Source: Dyella dinghuensis
GTDB taxonomy: Bacteria > Pseudomonadota > Gammaproteobacteria > Xanthomonadales > Rhodanobacteraceae
Direction of reading: 5' to 3'
Assembly: GCF_003977615.1 (NCBI RefSeq)
Contig: NZ_RYZR01000002.1
Coordinates: 63,214 to 127,213 of the forward strand
DNA: 64,000 bases
Within the stretch, counting starts at the first letter, position 1; each line of letters starts with the position of its first letter. The notes under the pieces were generated by a model. That model saw nothing but the letters and a program-made list of their open reading frames with translations. It ran no database searches and was not told the origin of the DNA. The position numbers and the translations under genes were made by a program. Below are positions 25,901 to 35,200 of the stretch, piece by piece.

Positions 25901-27845
25901 CTTCCGTGCCTTGGGGCGCGACACGCAGACCGAAGATTTCACCTGCGTAGGTATCGGCGATATGTCCGGCGACGTGTTCGGCAACGGCATGTTGTTGTCG
26001 CGTCACATTCGCCTGTTTGCCGCGTTCGACCATCGTCACGTCTTCCTCGACCCGAATCCGGATACGGAACGTTCCTTCATCGAGCGCGAACGCATGTTCA
26101 AGCTGCCGCGCTCCAGCTGGGAGGACTACGACAAGTCGCTCATCTCCGCTGGCGGCGGCGTGTGGCCGCGCAGTGTGAAGTCGATTCCGATTTCACCGGA
26201 AGTGCGCGCGGTGCTCGGCCTGAAGTCGGATGTGCAGCATCTGTCGCCGACGGATTTGCTCAACGCGATCCTCAAGGCGCCGGTCGATCTGCTGTGGAAC
26301 GGCGGTATCGGCACCTATGTGAAGGCCTCCAGCGAAACGCATGCGGATGTGGGCGATCGCGCCAACAACGCGCTGCGTATCAATGGTGCGGAACTGCGTA
26401 GCAAGGTCGTGGGCGAGGGCGGCAATCTGGGCTTCACGCAGAAGGGTCGTATCGAGGCGGCGCAGCACGGCGTGCTGCTCAACACGGACTTCATCGATAA
26501 CTCCGCGGGCGTAGACACCTCCGATCATGAGGTGAACATCAAGATCCTGCTCGATGATGCCGTGCAGCGTAACGAGATATCGGTCGACGGGCGCAATCAA
26601 CAGCTCGCGTCGATGACCGACGAAGTCGGTCAGCTGGTGCTGTGGGATAACTATCGCCAGAACCAGGCGATCACGCTGATGGAACATCAGTCTGCGCACC
26701 GCATCGGCTCGATGGCGCACTTCATCCGCACACTGGAAGGCGAAGGCCTGCTCGATCGCGTGGTGGAAAATCTGCCGAGCGAAACCGAACTGGCCGATCG
26801 CAAGAAGAGCGGCCTTGGCATGACACGTCCGGAACTGTCGGTGCTGTTGTCGTACGACAAGATCCGCCTGTATCAGCAGTTGCTCGATTCGGATGTGCCG
26901 GAAGATCCCTATCTGTCGAAGGAACTGGTGCGTTATTTCCCGGCACCGTTGCACGACAAGTACGCCGCGCACATGCAGCGTCACCGCCTGAAGCGCGAAA
27001 TCATCGCCACGGCCGTCACCAACTCCACCATCAACCGCATGGGCGCCACCTTCATGATGCGCATGCAGGAGGATACGGGGCACGGCCCGGCAGCCATCGC
27101 CAAGGCGTATACCGCTGCGCGCGAAATCCTCGGTGCACGCGACCTGTGGGCACAGATCGAAGCGCAGGACAGCAAGGTTGCGGAAGGCACGCAGGTCGAT
27201 GCGATCCTGCAGATATGGTCGCTGCTGCGTCATATCACGCGCTGGTTGCTGAGCCGTCCGGGTGGCACGCTGGAAATCGCAGCCAATGTGGAGCGTTATC
27301 AATCCGCCGTGGCCGAACTTGCTGCCACGTTGCCCGAAGCGCTTACGCCGGCCGGCAAGGCCGACTTCGGCACCAGTCAGGAAAAGTGGGAAGGCCTTGG
27401 CCTGCCTGCCGATCTTGCATTGCCGCTGGCCAAGTTGCCGGAACTGCGCGCGATGCTCGATATGGTCGAAGTGGCGCAGCAAACCGGCGAGCCCATCGCC
27501 AAGGTGGCGAACGTGTTCTACGAACTCGGTCACGCACTGGATCTGGAATGGCTACGCGGTCAGATCGAAGCGCTGCCGGTGGATGGTCACTGGCATGCGC
27601 AGGCGCGCGGTTCGTTGCTGGATGAACTCAATCACCAGCACCGTGCACTCGCCACGCAGGTGCTTGCGTTGACCGGCAAGAGCAAGGACAAGTCGCCCGT
27701 GCAGGCGTGGCTCGATCGCGATGATCCTACGCTCAAGTACACCCGCAGCATGCTGGCGGAAATCCTGACCCAGAACGCTGACTACCCGATCGCCTCGGTA
27801 GCGGTGCGTCGTCTGGCACAGCTGGCGCAGGTGCCGGTGGCCTGA
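22920..27845 (+). CDS. gdhB: NAD-specific glutamate dehydrogenase, large (180-kDa) class
   Basis: A 1641-residue catabolic enzyme oxidising glutamate to 2-oxoglutarate and ammonia with NAD. Family length is about 1600-1650, so it is complete. The N-terminal about 650 residues contain ACT-like regulatory segments ([38 protein letters not shown]). The catalytic core around residues 820-1270 has [20 protein letters not shown], then [14 protein letters not shown] with the substrate lysine. [18 protein letters not shown] and [15 protein letters not shown] (nucleotide binding) follow. A long helical C-terminal domain ends the protein. It is monocistronic: an inverted-repeat element follows the stop. 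Allosteric control by amino acids or TCA intermediates is known for the class, but not visible here. Confidence 0.95.
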   Translation: [1641 protein letters not shown]

Positions 27846-27856
27846 CACCGCTTTGC

Positions 27857-27985
27857 CCTCTCCCCTTCGGGGAGAGAGTAGGGTGAGGGGTCAATCTTGC
27901 GTTACGACTTGTTCGAAGCAAACTTCGATGAAATGCAAACGCAAGATTGGCCCCTCACCTCAATCCTCTCCCCAAAGGGGAGAGG
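27857..27985. repeat. Long inverted repeat, CCTCTCCCC family
   Basis: The left arm (27857-27903) and right arm (27938-27985) are about 90% identical as inverted copies. Each arm carries its own CCTCTCCCC-NNN-GGGGAGAG hairpin followed by GGTGAGGGGCCAATCTTGCGTT, so the unit can form a cruciform or double hairpin. The spacer is 34 bases. A related unit lies at 43930-44062. Between gdhB and nadK it may end or stabilise transcripts. Confidence 0.8.
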
Positions 27986-28072
27986 AGGCGAACGCAAAGA
28001 GCCGTGCTTAATGGCCTTGCCCCTCGTCGTGTCGTAAGCTCAAGGGCACGTCACTCACCGAAGACGGATCTT

Positions 28073-28834
28073 ATGCGCCTTGCTTTCGTCGCCAGCGAGA
28101 CCAACGTTGCCCAACAGGCACGTCGCAAGCTTGTCGAACTCTATGGCGATGTGCCCGCGGCCGAAGCCGAAGTGATCGTTGCACTGGGCGGCGATGGGTT
28201 CATGCTGCGCACGCTGCACGCTCATCGCGCGATACCCGTGCCTGTCTACGGCATGAAGCTCGGCCGCGTCGGCTTTCTGATGAACAAATATCGTCTCGAC
28301 GAATTGCCCGAGCGCATCGAACGCTCGCATACAGCGCAGTTGTTCCCGCTGGAGATGATCGCCACGGACGCAGATGGTCAGACGCGTCGTGCGTTGGCAT
28401 TCAACGAAGTGTCGTTGCTGCGACAGACCAATCAGGCGGCGCACGTCGAGGTGAAACTCAACGATATCGTGAAACTCACCACGCTGATTTGCGACGGCAT
28501 CCTCGTTTCGACGCCAGCGGGTTCCACGGCGTACAACCTTTCCGCACATGGTCCGATTCTGCCATTGGACGCCAATGTGCTCGCGTTGACGCCAATCAGT
28601 CCATTCCGACCGCGGCGCTGGCGCGGCGCGATTCTGCCGCATCGCACATTAGTCAGCCTGCGCGTGCTCGATCCCGGCAAACGTCCGGTTAGCGCAACCG
28701 CCGACTTTCTCGAAGTGCGCAACGTGCGCAATGTCGAAATCCGCCAGTCACGGGAAGAGGGCGTGCGATTGCTGTTCGATCCGGAGCACAATCTCGAACA
28801 GCGTATCCTGGACGAGCAGTTCGCGCCCGATTGA
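28073..28834 (+). CDS. nadK: NAD kinase
   Basis: A 253-residue cytosolic ATP-NAD kinase making NADP. It has the GGDG motif at about 38-41 ([16 protein letters not shown]) and [17 protein letters not shown] and [21 protein letters not shown] (the nucleotide-binding GSTAY loop) follow. It is slightly shorter than the E. coli enzyme (292), like alpha-proteobacterial and xanthomonad forms that begin close to the GGDG loop. The frame is open back to 27947, but those residues ([14 protein letters not shown]) are encoded by the inverted repeat and are not part of the protein. GGA near 28066 precedes the ATG at 28073. The nucleotidase gene follows after 60 bases and is probably co-transcribed. Confidence 0.93.
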   Translation: MRLAFVASETNVAQQARRKLVELYGDVPAAEAEVIVALGGDGFMLRTLHAHRAIPVPVYGMKLGRVGFLMNKYRLDELPERIERSHTAQLFPLEMIATDADGQTRRALAFNEVSLLRQTNQAAHVEVKLNDIVKLTTLICDGILVSTPAGSTAYNLSAHGPILPLDANVLALTPISPFRPRRWRGAILPHRTLVSLRVLDPGKRPVSATADFLEVRNVRNVEIRQSREEGVRLLFDPEHNLEQRILDEQFAPD

Positions 28835-28894
28835 ATACGGCGCGGAAGTCTCGACTTTTGCTAGATTGAACACGGCGCCCCTGCATCTCTGCCC

Positions 28895-29824
28895 ATGACT
28901 CGCGAAGGTAAAACAGCCCACGATCCCAAGGCCGCAACCGACAATCGGTTGGTGGTTGCCATTTCGTCGCGTGCGTTGTTCGATCTCGGCGATAGTCACG
29001 ACTTGTTCGAGCGCAATGGACTGGATGCCTATCGCGCCTTTCAGATCGAGCACGAGAACGAGATTCTGAAACCTGGTGTGGCGTTTCCGTTGGTGCAAAA
29101 GCTGCTTGGTTTGAACCGGCTTGCCGGCGATGTGCCGCCGGTCGAGGTCATTTTGCTCTCGCGCAATTCCGGCGATACGGGATTGCGCATCTTCAATGCC
29201 ATCCAGCATTACGGGCTGGAAATCAGTCGCGCGGCTTTCACCAGCGGTGCGCCGACATCCGATTACATCGCGCCATTCAAAGCCGATCTGTTCTTATCCG
29301 CCAACGCGGAAGATGTCGGGCGTGCATTGCTAGCGGGCGTAGCGGCGGCCACCATTCTGCCCTCGACGGCTCCGCCGCGTGCGAGCGAACAGCTGCGCAT
29401 CGCCTTCGACGGCGATGCCGTCATCTTTGGCGATGAAGGTGAACGCGTGTCGCGCGAGGAAGGCCTCGAAGCGTTCCACCGAAGCGAGACGAAATTGGCC
29501 GATGAACCACTTTCGGTCGGCCCTTTCCGTGGTTTTCTGACGGCCGTGCATCGGCTGCAAGCGGCATTTCCAGCGGAAAATTCGCCCATCCGCACCGCGC
29601 TTGTCACCGCGCGTTCCGCGCCAGCGCACAAGCGCGTCATTCTCACGTTGCGCCGTTGGGGCGTGCGTATCGATGAGGCGCTTTTCCTCGGCGGCCGCGA
29701 TAAAGGCCCGTTTCTTGATGCCTTCGGCGCCGACATTTTTTTCGATGATTCGCCGTCAAATGTCGAGTCCGCGCGCAAGCATGTTGCGACAGGACATGTG
29801 CCTCACGGCGTCAGCAACGGCTAG
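28895..29824 (+). CDS. Cytosolic 5'-nucleotidase (NT5C1-like family)
   Basis: A 309-residue member of the family containing vertebrate cytosolic 5'-nucleotidase 1 and many bacterial homologues. These enzymes dephosphorylate nucleoside monophosphates. Characteristic blocks are LVVAISSRALFDLGDSH near residue 20 (HAD-like nucleophile loop written SSRALFD), VEVILLSRNSGDTGLRIFNAI, ISRAAFTSGAP, RIAFDGDAVIFGDEGER, and FLGGRDKGPFLDAFGADIFFDDS with the acidic metal site near the C-terminus. It follows nadK by 60 bases, so a shared role in nucleotide or NAD(P) homeostasis is plausible but only inferred. It converges on the aldo/keto reductase gene with 8 bases between stops. Confidence 0.88.
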   Translation: MTREGKTAHDPKAATDNRLVVAISSRALFDLGDSHDLFERNGLDAYRAFQIEHENEILKPGVAFPLVQKLLGLNRLAGDVPPVEVILLSRNSGDTGLRIFNAIQHYGLEISRAAFTSGAPTSDYIAPFKADLFLSANAEDVGRALLAGVAAATILPSTAPPRASEQLRIAFDGDAVIFGDEGERVSREEGLEAFHRSETKLADEPLSVGPFRGFLTAVHRLQAAFPAENSPIRTALVTARSAPAHKRVILTLRRWGVRIDEALFLGGRDKGPFLDAFGADIFFDDSPSNVESARKHVATGHVPHGVSNG

Positions 29825-29832
29825 TCGTGCGC

Positions 29833-30723
29833 TTAGGGGACGCCGTGTCCTTTGCTGGCAACCCAAATCGCATACCAGTCTTGAGCATCCAGCTCGACTG
29901 TTTGCGCGGCAACGGCTTCGCGCAGACCATCCATTCGGCCCGTACCCGTGATGGGATGTGGCCGGGAAGGGTGACGGAGTATCCATGCGAAGGCGAGCGT
30001 GGTGAGGTTCACGTTGTGGCGCGCTGCAATAGCGGACATCTCACTGCGCACGCGGTCAGCTTGCTCGCCCGCCTCGTTGAAGAGTCGGCCGCCTGCCAGG
30101 GGCGACCAGATCATCGGACGCAAGCCAAGTTGTTGTTGCTGATCCAGCGTGCCGTCGTCCAGTGCACTCATCTGCAATGGTGAAAGCTCGATTTGATTGG
30201 TCACCAACGGATGATGCTGATGCAACAGCGCGAACTGGTGCGTGGTGTGATTCGATACACCCCAGTGCGCGACCTTTCCTTCACGTGTCAGCGCTTTGAA
30301 CGTGTCAGCCAGCTCAGCAGCGTCCATCAAGTAATCAGGGCGATGAATCAGCACCAGATCCAGCTGTTCTGTGTGCAAGTTGCGAAGCGATTGCTCGACT
30401 TGCGCGCGAACGTACGCCGCGCTTGTGTCGTAATAGTTCACGCGATAGTCGCGTTCTGCGGCACGCAAACGAATGCCGCACTTTGTGACCAATTGCATAC
30501 GCTGGCGCAAGTTTGGCGATGCTTTCAGCGCTTCGCCGAACAGCGACTCCGCGCGATAGCTGCCGTAGATATCCGCGTGATCGAAGGACGTAATGCCCAA
30601 CTCGAGCGCCTGTTCGATCCAGCGCACACGCTCGGCGACACTCAAATTCCACTCCACGATGCGCCACAGTCCTGCGACGATGGGCGAGAGTTCGAAGCCG
30701 GGGGCAGACTGTTCTGTTGGCAT
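29833..30723 (-). CDS. Aldo/keto reductase, YdhF-like
   Basis: A 296-residue NADPH-dependent oxidoreductase with a TIM barrel. The catalytic tetrad is visible: Asp48 and Tyr53 in FDHADIYG, Lys81 in VTKCGI, and His in LVLIHRPDYL. GVSNHT and TNQIELSPLQ are typical of the YdhF/AKR11-12 group, and the C-terminal ITGTGRMD segment binds the cofactor phosphate. The physiological substrate is unknown. It is 19 bases downstream of the efflux operon's outer-membrane gene on the same strand and may be read through from it, although it could have its own promoter. Confidence 0.9.
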   Translation of the reverse strand: MPTEQSAPGFELSPIVAGLWRIVEWNLSVAERVRWIEQALELGITSFDHADIYGSYRAESLFGEALKASPNLRQRMQLVTKCGIRLRAAERDYRVNYYDTSAAYVRAQVEQSLRNLHTEQLDLVLIHRPDYLMDAAELADTFKALTREGKVAHWGVSNHTTHQFALLHQHHPLVTNQIELSPLQMSALDDGTLDQQQQLGLRPMIWSPLAGGRLFNEAGEQADRVRSEMSAIAARHNVNLTTLAFAWILRHPSRPHPITGTGRMDGLREAVAAQTVELDAQDWYAIWVASKGHGVP

Positions 30724-30742
30724 GAGATATCGCGTGTTGTTC

Positions 30743-32212
30743 TTAGCGGGAGTCGGACGACTTCTTTGTATCGCTTAGCTGATCCGCCGACCAGCCACCG
30801 CCGAGGTCGCCGATCAACGATACCGTATCGAGCAGGCGCGTTTGCTGCACGCTCAGCGCCGTTTCCTGCGCGCTCAGTTTGGTCGCTTCCGCCGTGGCCG
30901 CGGTGGTGTAGTCGACGGTACCCGCCTGATATTCGTTCACGGCGATGCGCGCGCCTTCGGTGGCGTTTTGCACCACCTGATCCTGCACCTGCGCTTGCTG
31001 CGCAAGAATGGTTATGCCAGCGAGATCATCTTCGGCATTCTGGAACGCGCCGAGCACTGTCTGACGATAATTGGCGACGGAGGACTCATAGGTTGCTTTC
31101 GCTGCGGCGACCTCGCCGTGACGCAAGCCGAAGTCGAAAACCGTTTCGTCGACGTCGGCGCCCAGCGACCAGACGTGATTGGCTACGTGCAGCAAGCCGG
31201 CCAATGGCGACTGCGAGAAACCATCTGCGGCGTTCAGCGTGAAACTCGGGTAATACGCCGCTACTGCAACGCCTACTGCCGCGTTCTGCGCTGCCATCTG
31301 CCGTTCGGCGACGGCGATATCCGGCCGGCGTTGTAGCAACGTGGACGGCATGCCGACGGGAACGGTGGGCAGCATCGGCAGCGCCGCGCTGTGTGGAATA
31401 TCGAGATCTTCCGGATTCTTGCCGACCAGCACGGCAATCGCGTGGACATATTGGGCGCGCGACACACCCAGTGCGATCAGACTCGACTGGGCGCTTTCCA
31501 GCTGTGTGCGTGCCGAAATCACATCAGACGGCGGTGTAGTGCCAGCGTTGCCCTGGTTTTGCACGACGCGCAGAAATTCCTTGTACTCGTCGACCGTTTT
31601 CTGCAGCAGATCGGTGTTGGCATCGACGACACGCAGTTCGATCACTGCGGTAGCCAGGGCGGTCTGTTCGGAGAGCGTTGCGTTGGCGAGAGTGGCTTCG
31701 CTTGCTTGCGCAGTCGCCTTGTTTTCCTCGACCTGACGGCGCACCTTGCCCCAGATATCAGGCGCCCAGCTGATGTTACCTTCCAGCGAGCCGGAAGTGC
31801 TTATCGGTTTGAACGTGCTCCCGCTGCCAGTGGCACTGCCGGTACTCAAGTCGCTCTTTGCGGTGCGCTGTTTGGTTGCCGAACCGGTAATGCCAATCGT
31901 GGGAAACAAACCGGCGCGCGCCACCTGCACTTCGGCCAGCGCTTCCTGATAGTTGTAGTACGCCTCGCGCACGTTCTGGTTGGAGACCGACACCATCGGT
32001 TCCAGTTGATTGAGCAGCGGATCGTTGAAGTCGCTCCACCAGTCGCCCTTCGGTGCTTCGGCTTCTGGCGTGGCTTGCGTCCACCCTGGCAGCGGCTTGT
32101 ACTGCGGCGCCGCCGGTGCATCAGGACGATGATAATCGGGGCCGACCATGCAACCACCGAGCAACATCGCCAGCGAGGCGGCCAGGGCTGTACGAGAAAT
32201 TTTCATGTTCAT
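30743..32212 (-). CDS. RND outer-membrane factor lipoprotein, OprM/NodT family
   Basis: A 489-residue outer-membrane channel. The lipoprotein signal MNMKISRTALAASLAMLLGGC is followed by MVGPDYHRPDAPAAPQY, the standard NodT/OprM start. Two OEP repeats form the TolC-like barrel and alpha-tunnel: residues about 60-250, with QNVREAYYNYQEALAEVQVARAGLFPTI, and about 270-470, with RRPDIAVAERQMAAQNAAVGVAVAAYYPSF. Its ATG overlaps the stop of the upstream pump gene (ATGA at 32209-32212), which fixes the start; an extra 8 codons upstream are not needed. It completes the four-gene mdtABC-type operon. Confidence 0.93.
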   Translation of the reverse strand: MNMKISRTALAASLAMLLGGCMVGPDYHRPDAPAAPQYKPLPGWTQATPEAEAPKGDWWSDFNDPLLNQLEPMVSVSNQNVREAYYNYQEALAEVQVARAGLFPTIGITGSATKQRTAKSDLSTGSATGSGSTFKPISTSGSLEGNISWAPDIWGKVRRQVEENKATAQASEATLANATLSEQTALATAVIELRVVDANTDLLQKTVDEYKEFLRVVQNQGNAGTTPPSDVISARTQLESAQSSLIALGVSRAQYVHAIAVLVGKNPEDLDIPHSAALPMLPTVPVGMPSTLLQRRPDIAVAERQMAAQNAAVGVAVAAYYPSFTLNAADGFSQSPLAGLLHVANHVWSLGADVDETVFDFGLRHGEVAAAKATYESSVANYRQTVLGAFQNAEDDLAGITILAQQAQVQDQVVQNATEGARIAVNEYQAGTVDYTTAATAEATKLSAQETALSVQQTRLLDTVSLIGDLGGGWSADQLSDTKKSSDSR

Positions 32213-35200
32213 GCGCTTGCGTCCGATCTGTTCCACGGCAACGTGGCCGACCAGCTGGCCAGTCGTGCGCGCAGACGGTCGAGGTAGAGGTAAATCACCG
32301 GCGTGGTGTACAGGGTAAAGACCTGGCTGAGAATCAAACCGCCCATCACGGTGATGCCGAGCGGTTGGCGCAACGATGCACCCTGGCCGATGCCTACCGC
32401 CAGCGGCACCGCACCGAGCACGGCCGCAGCGGTCGTCATCATGATCGGGCGAAGACGAACCACTGCCGCGTCATGAATCGCTTTCTGTGCATCGTAACCA
32501 TCGTCGCGCTGTAGATGGATGGCGACGTCGATCATCATGATCGCGTTCTTCTTCACGATACCGATCAAAAGGATGATACCGATCATCGCGATCACCGAGA
32601 ACGGCGTACCGAAGATCAGCAACGCGAGCGTCGCGCCGATGCCGGCGGAGGGCAGGGTGGAGAGAATGGTGATGGGATGCACCGTGTTCTCATAAAGAAC
32701 GCCAAGCACGATATAGACCGCGGCGAGCGCTGCCAGAATCAACAGCGGCATCGTCGACATCGATTGCGAATAGACTTGCGCCGCGCCGGCGGTGCCGCCG
32801 TGAATGGATGCCGGCATGCCCAATTCCTGCGACGCCTGGCCGATCGCATTCAACGCGTTGCTCAAGGAGCCGCCGGGCGGCAGGTTGAACGAGATGGTTG
32901 CGGCGACCAAACCGTCTTGATGGCTAACCTGAGTAGCCGTGTGATTGTTGGTATACATGGCCAATGCGGGGAACGGCACCATGGTTTCCGACGACGTACT
33001 GTCCGCACTACCGCTGGAACTGCCACCCTTCGAGTTGGAGATGGAGTTCGTCAGCTGATTGGCTTCGGCGTTCGAGTTCAGTGAATTGGTGCCGGATGAA
33101 GACGTGGATGTAGCTGTCACTGCAGCATGCGCGGTAACGCCAGACACCGTTCCCCCCGGCATCTGCGTTTGTTGTGTTCCGCTCGCGTTACCGGCCGCGG
33201 TGCTGAAGCGGATGCGCTGGAGCATCTGCGGGTATTGCCAATACTTCGGCGCCACTTCCATCACGACAAAGTACTGGTTGAGCTGGTTGTACACGGTGGA
33301 TACCGTGCGCTGACCGAACGCGTCGTACAGCACGCTGTCGAGCTGATTGGGGGCGAAACCGTAGCGCGCAGAGGTTGCGCGATCCATTGTTACGTAAGTC
33401 TGCAGGCCGTTCTGCTGCAAGTCCGAGTTAACGTCCGTCAATTGAGCACGGTACTTGGCTAACGCCGTCACCAGTTTAGGCACCCATGTGTACAGCGCTT
33501 GAGGATCGTCGCTGGTCAGGGTGTACTGATATTCCGCCGCAGAACTGCGGCCGCCGATGTGCAGATCCTGCGCAGCCTGCAAGAACAGCTTTGCACCCGA
33601 CACCGCGTTCAATTTGGGCCGCAGGCGATCCACCACTTGAGAGGCGGAAAGCTTGCGTTGCGCCAACGGTTTCAACTCGATAAACACGTTGGCGGTATTC
33701 AGTGCGCGACCACCCGTGAAGCCCGCGACGGATTCGACAGCGGGATCTTTCTGCACGATCGATTGCAGTTGTGCGAGCTTCTTTTCCATCGCCTGGAACG
33801 AGATGCTCTGGTCCGCAATGATCTGACCCATCAGGATGCCGTTGTCCTGTTCCGGGAAGAAGGTCGACGGCACTAGTTTGATCAGGAAAACATTCAGCAC
33901 GATCAGGCCAATCAACATCAGGCCGACCAGCAGCGCGTGATCGAGCACTTTCGTCAGCGAGCGCGAATACGCATTCTTGAAGCGATCGAACTGCTTCTCG
34001 TACCAGACTGCCCAGCGCGCCTTGGAATGCATGCCCGCACCGGGACGCAGAACGTAGGCCGCCATCGTCGGCGTGACGGTAAGCGAGATGATCAGCGAGA
34101 ACAGGATGGCAATGGAAAGCGTGACGGCAAATTCGTGAAAGAGCAGGCCGATGATGCCGGGCATCAGGAGAATCGGCAGGAATACCGCGATCAGCGACAG
34201 GCTCATCGAGATCACGGTGAAGCAAACCTCGCCGCTGCCGCGCAGCGCCGCTTCGCGCACATCCATGCCGGCCTCGACATGGCGCACGATGTTTTCCAGC
34301 ACGACCACCGCATCGTCCACGACGAACCCCGTGCCGATGGTCAACGCCATCAGCGAAAGGTTGTCGATGCTGTAACCCATCAGATACATCGGGCCAAAAG
34401 TGCCGACGATCGATAGCGGCAACGCGACGGCGGGAATCAGAATCGCCCGTCCCGATTGCAGGAAGACGAACACCACGCCGATCACCAGCAGCACGGCGAT
34501 AAACAGGGTACGTTCGGTATCGCCCACGGCAGCGTTGACCGATTGCGAACGATCGACGGCAATACCGATGTGAATATTGCTGGGCAGCGTTGCTTCGATA
34601 GACGGCAACACTTGGCGGATTTGTGCGACTGTCTTGACGATGTTGCCGCCGGGCAATGGATAGACGATCACCAGCACCGCAGGCTTGCCGTTATACAAAC
34701 CCATGTTGCGGATGTTTTCGGCGGAGTCTTCCACGTCGGCGACATCGCGCAACAGTACGGGAGCGCCATTGCGATAGGCCACCACCAGGTCGCGATAAGG
34801 CGCGGCCTTGTTGATCTGATCGTTGGAGGTGACTTCGTAACGCTGACCATCCTGGTCGATATGACCCTTGGCGCTATCTGCATTCGCTGCGCTGATGGCT
34901 GCGCGCACGTCTTCCAGGCCGATACCGTAGCTGTTGAGCTGATCCGGCTGCAGTTCCGCGCGCACGGACGGTAATGCGCTGCCGCCCAGCGTGATTTCAC
35001 CGACACCATCGACCTGCGACAACTGCTGCTGGATGACCGAGTCGGCCGAGTCGTAGAGCTGCGCACGCGTAAGCGTATCTGACGTCAGCGCGAGCACCAT
35101 GATCGGCGAATCCGCTGGATTGTATTCGCGGTAGCTTGGGTTGTTACGCAGCGTGGTCGGCAAGTCGGCGCGCGCGGCTTGAATGGCGGCCTGCACGTCG

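Noticed and set aside
27947-28072. N-terminal extension of NAD kinase beginning [14 protein letters not shown]
   Set aside because: The sequence is encoded by the inverted repeat and recurs before the acetyltransferase gene. The NAD kinase fold begins at 28073.
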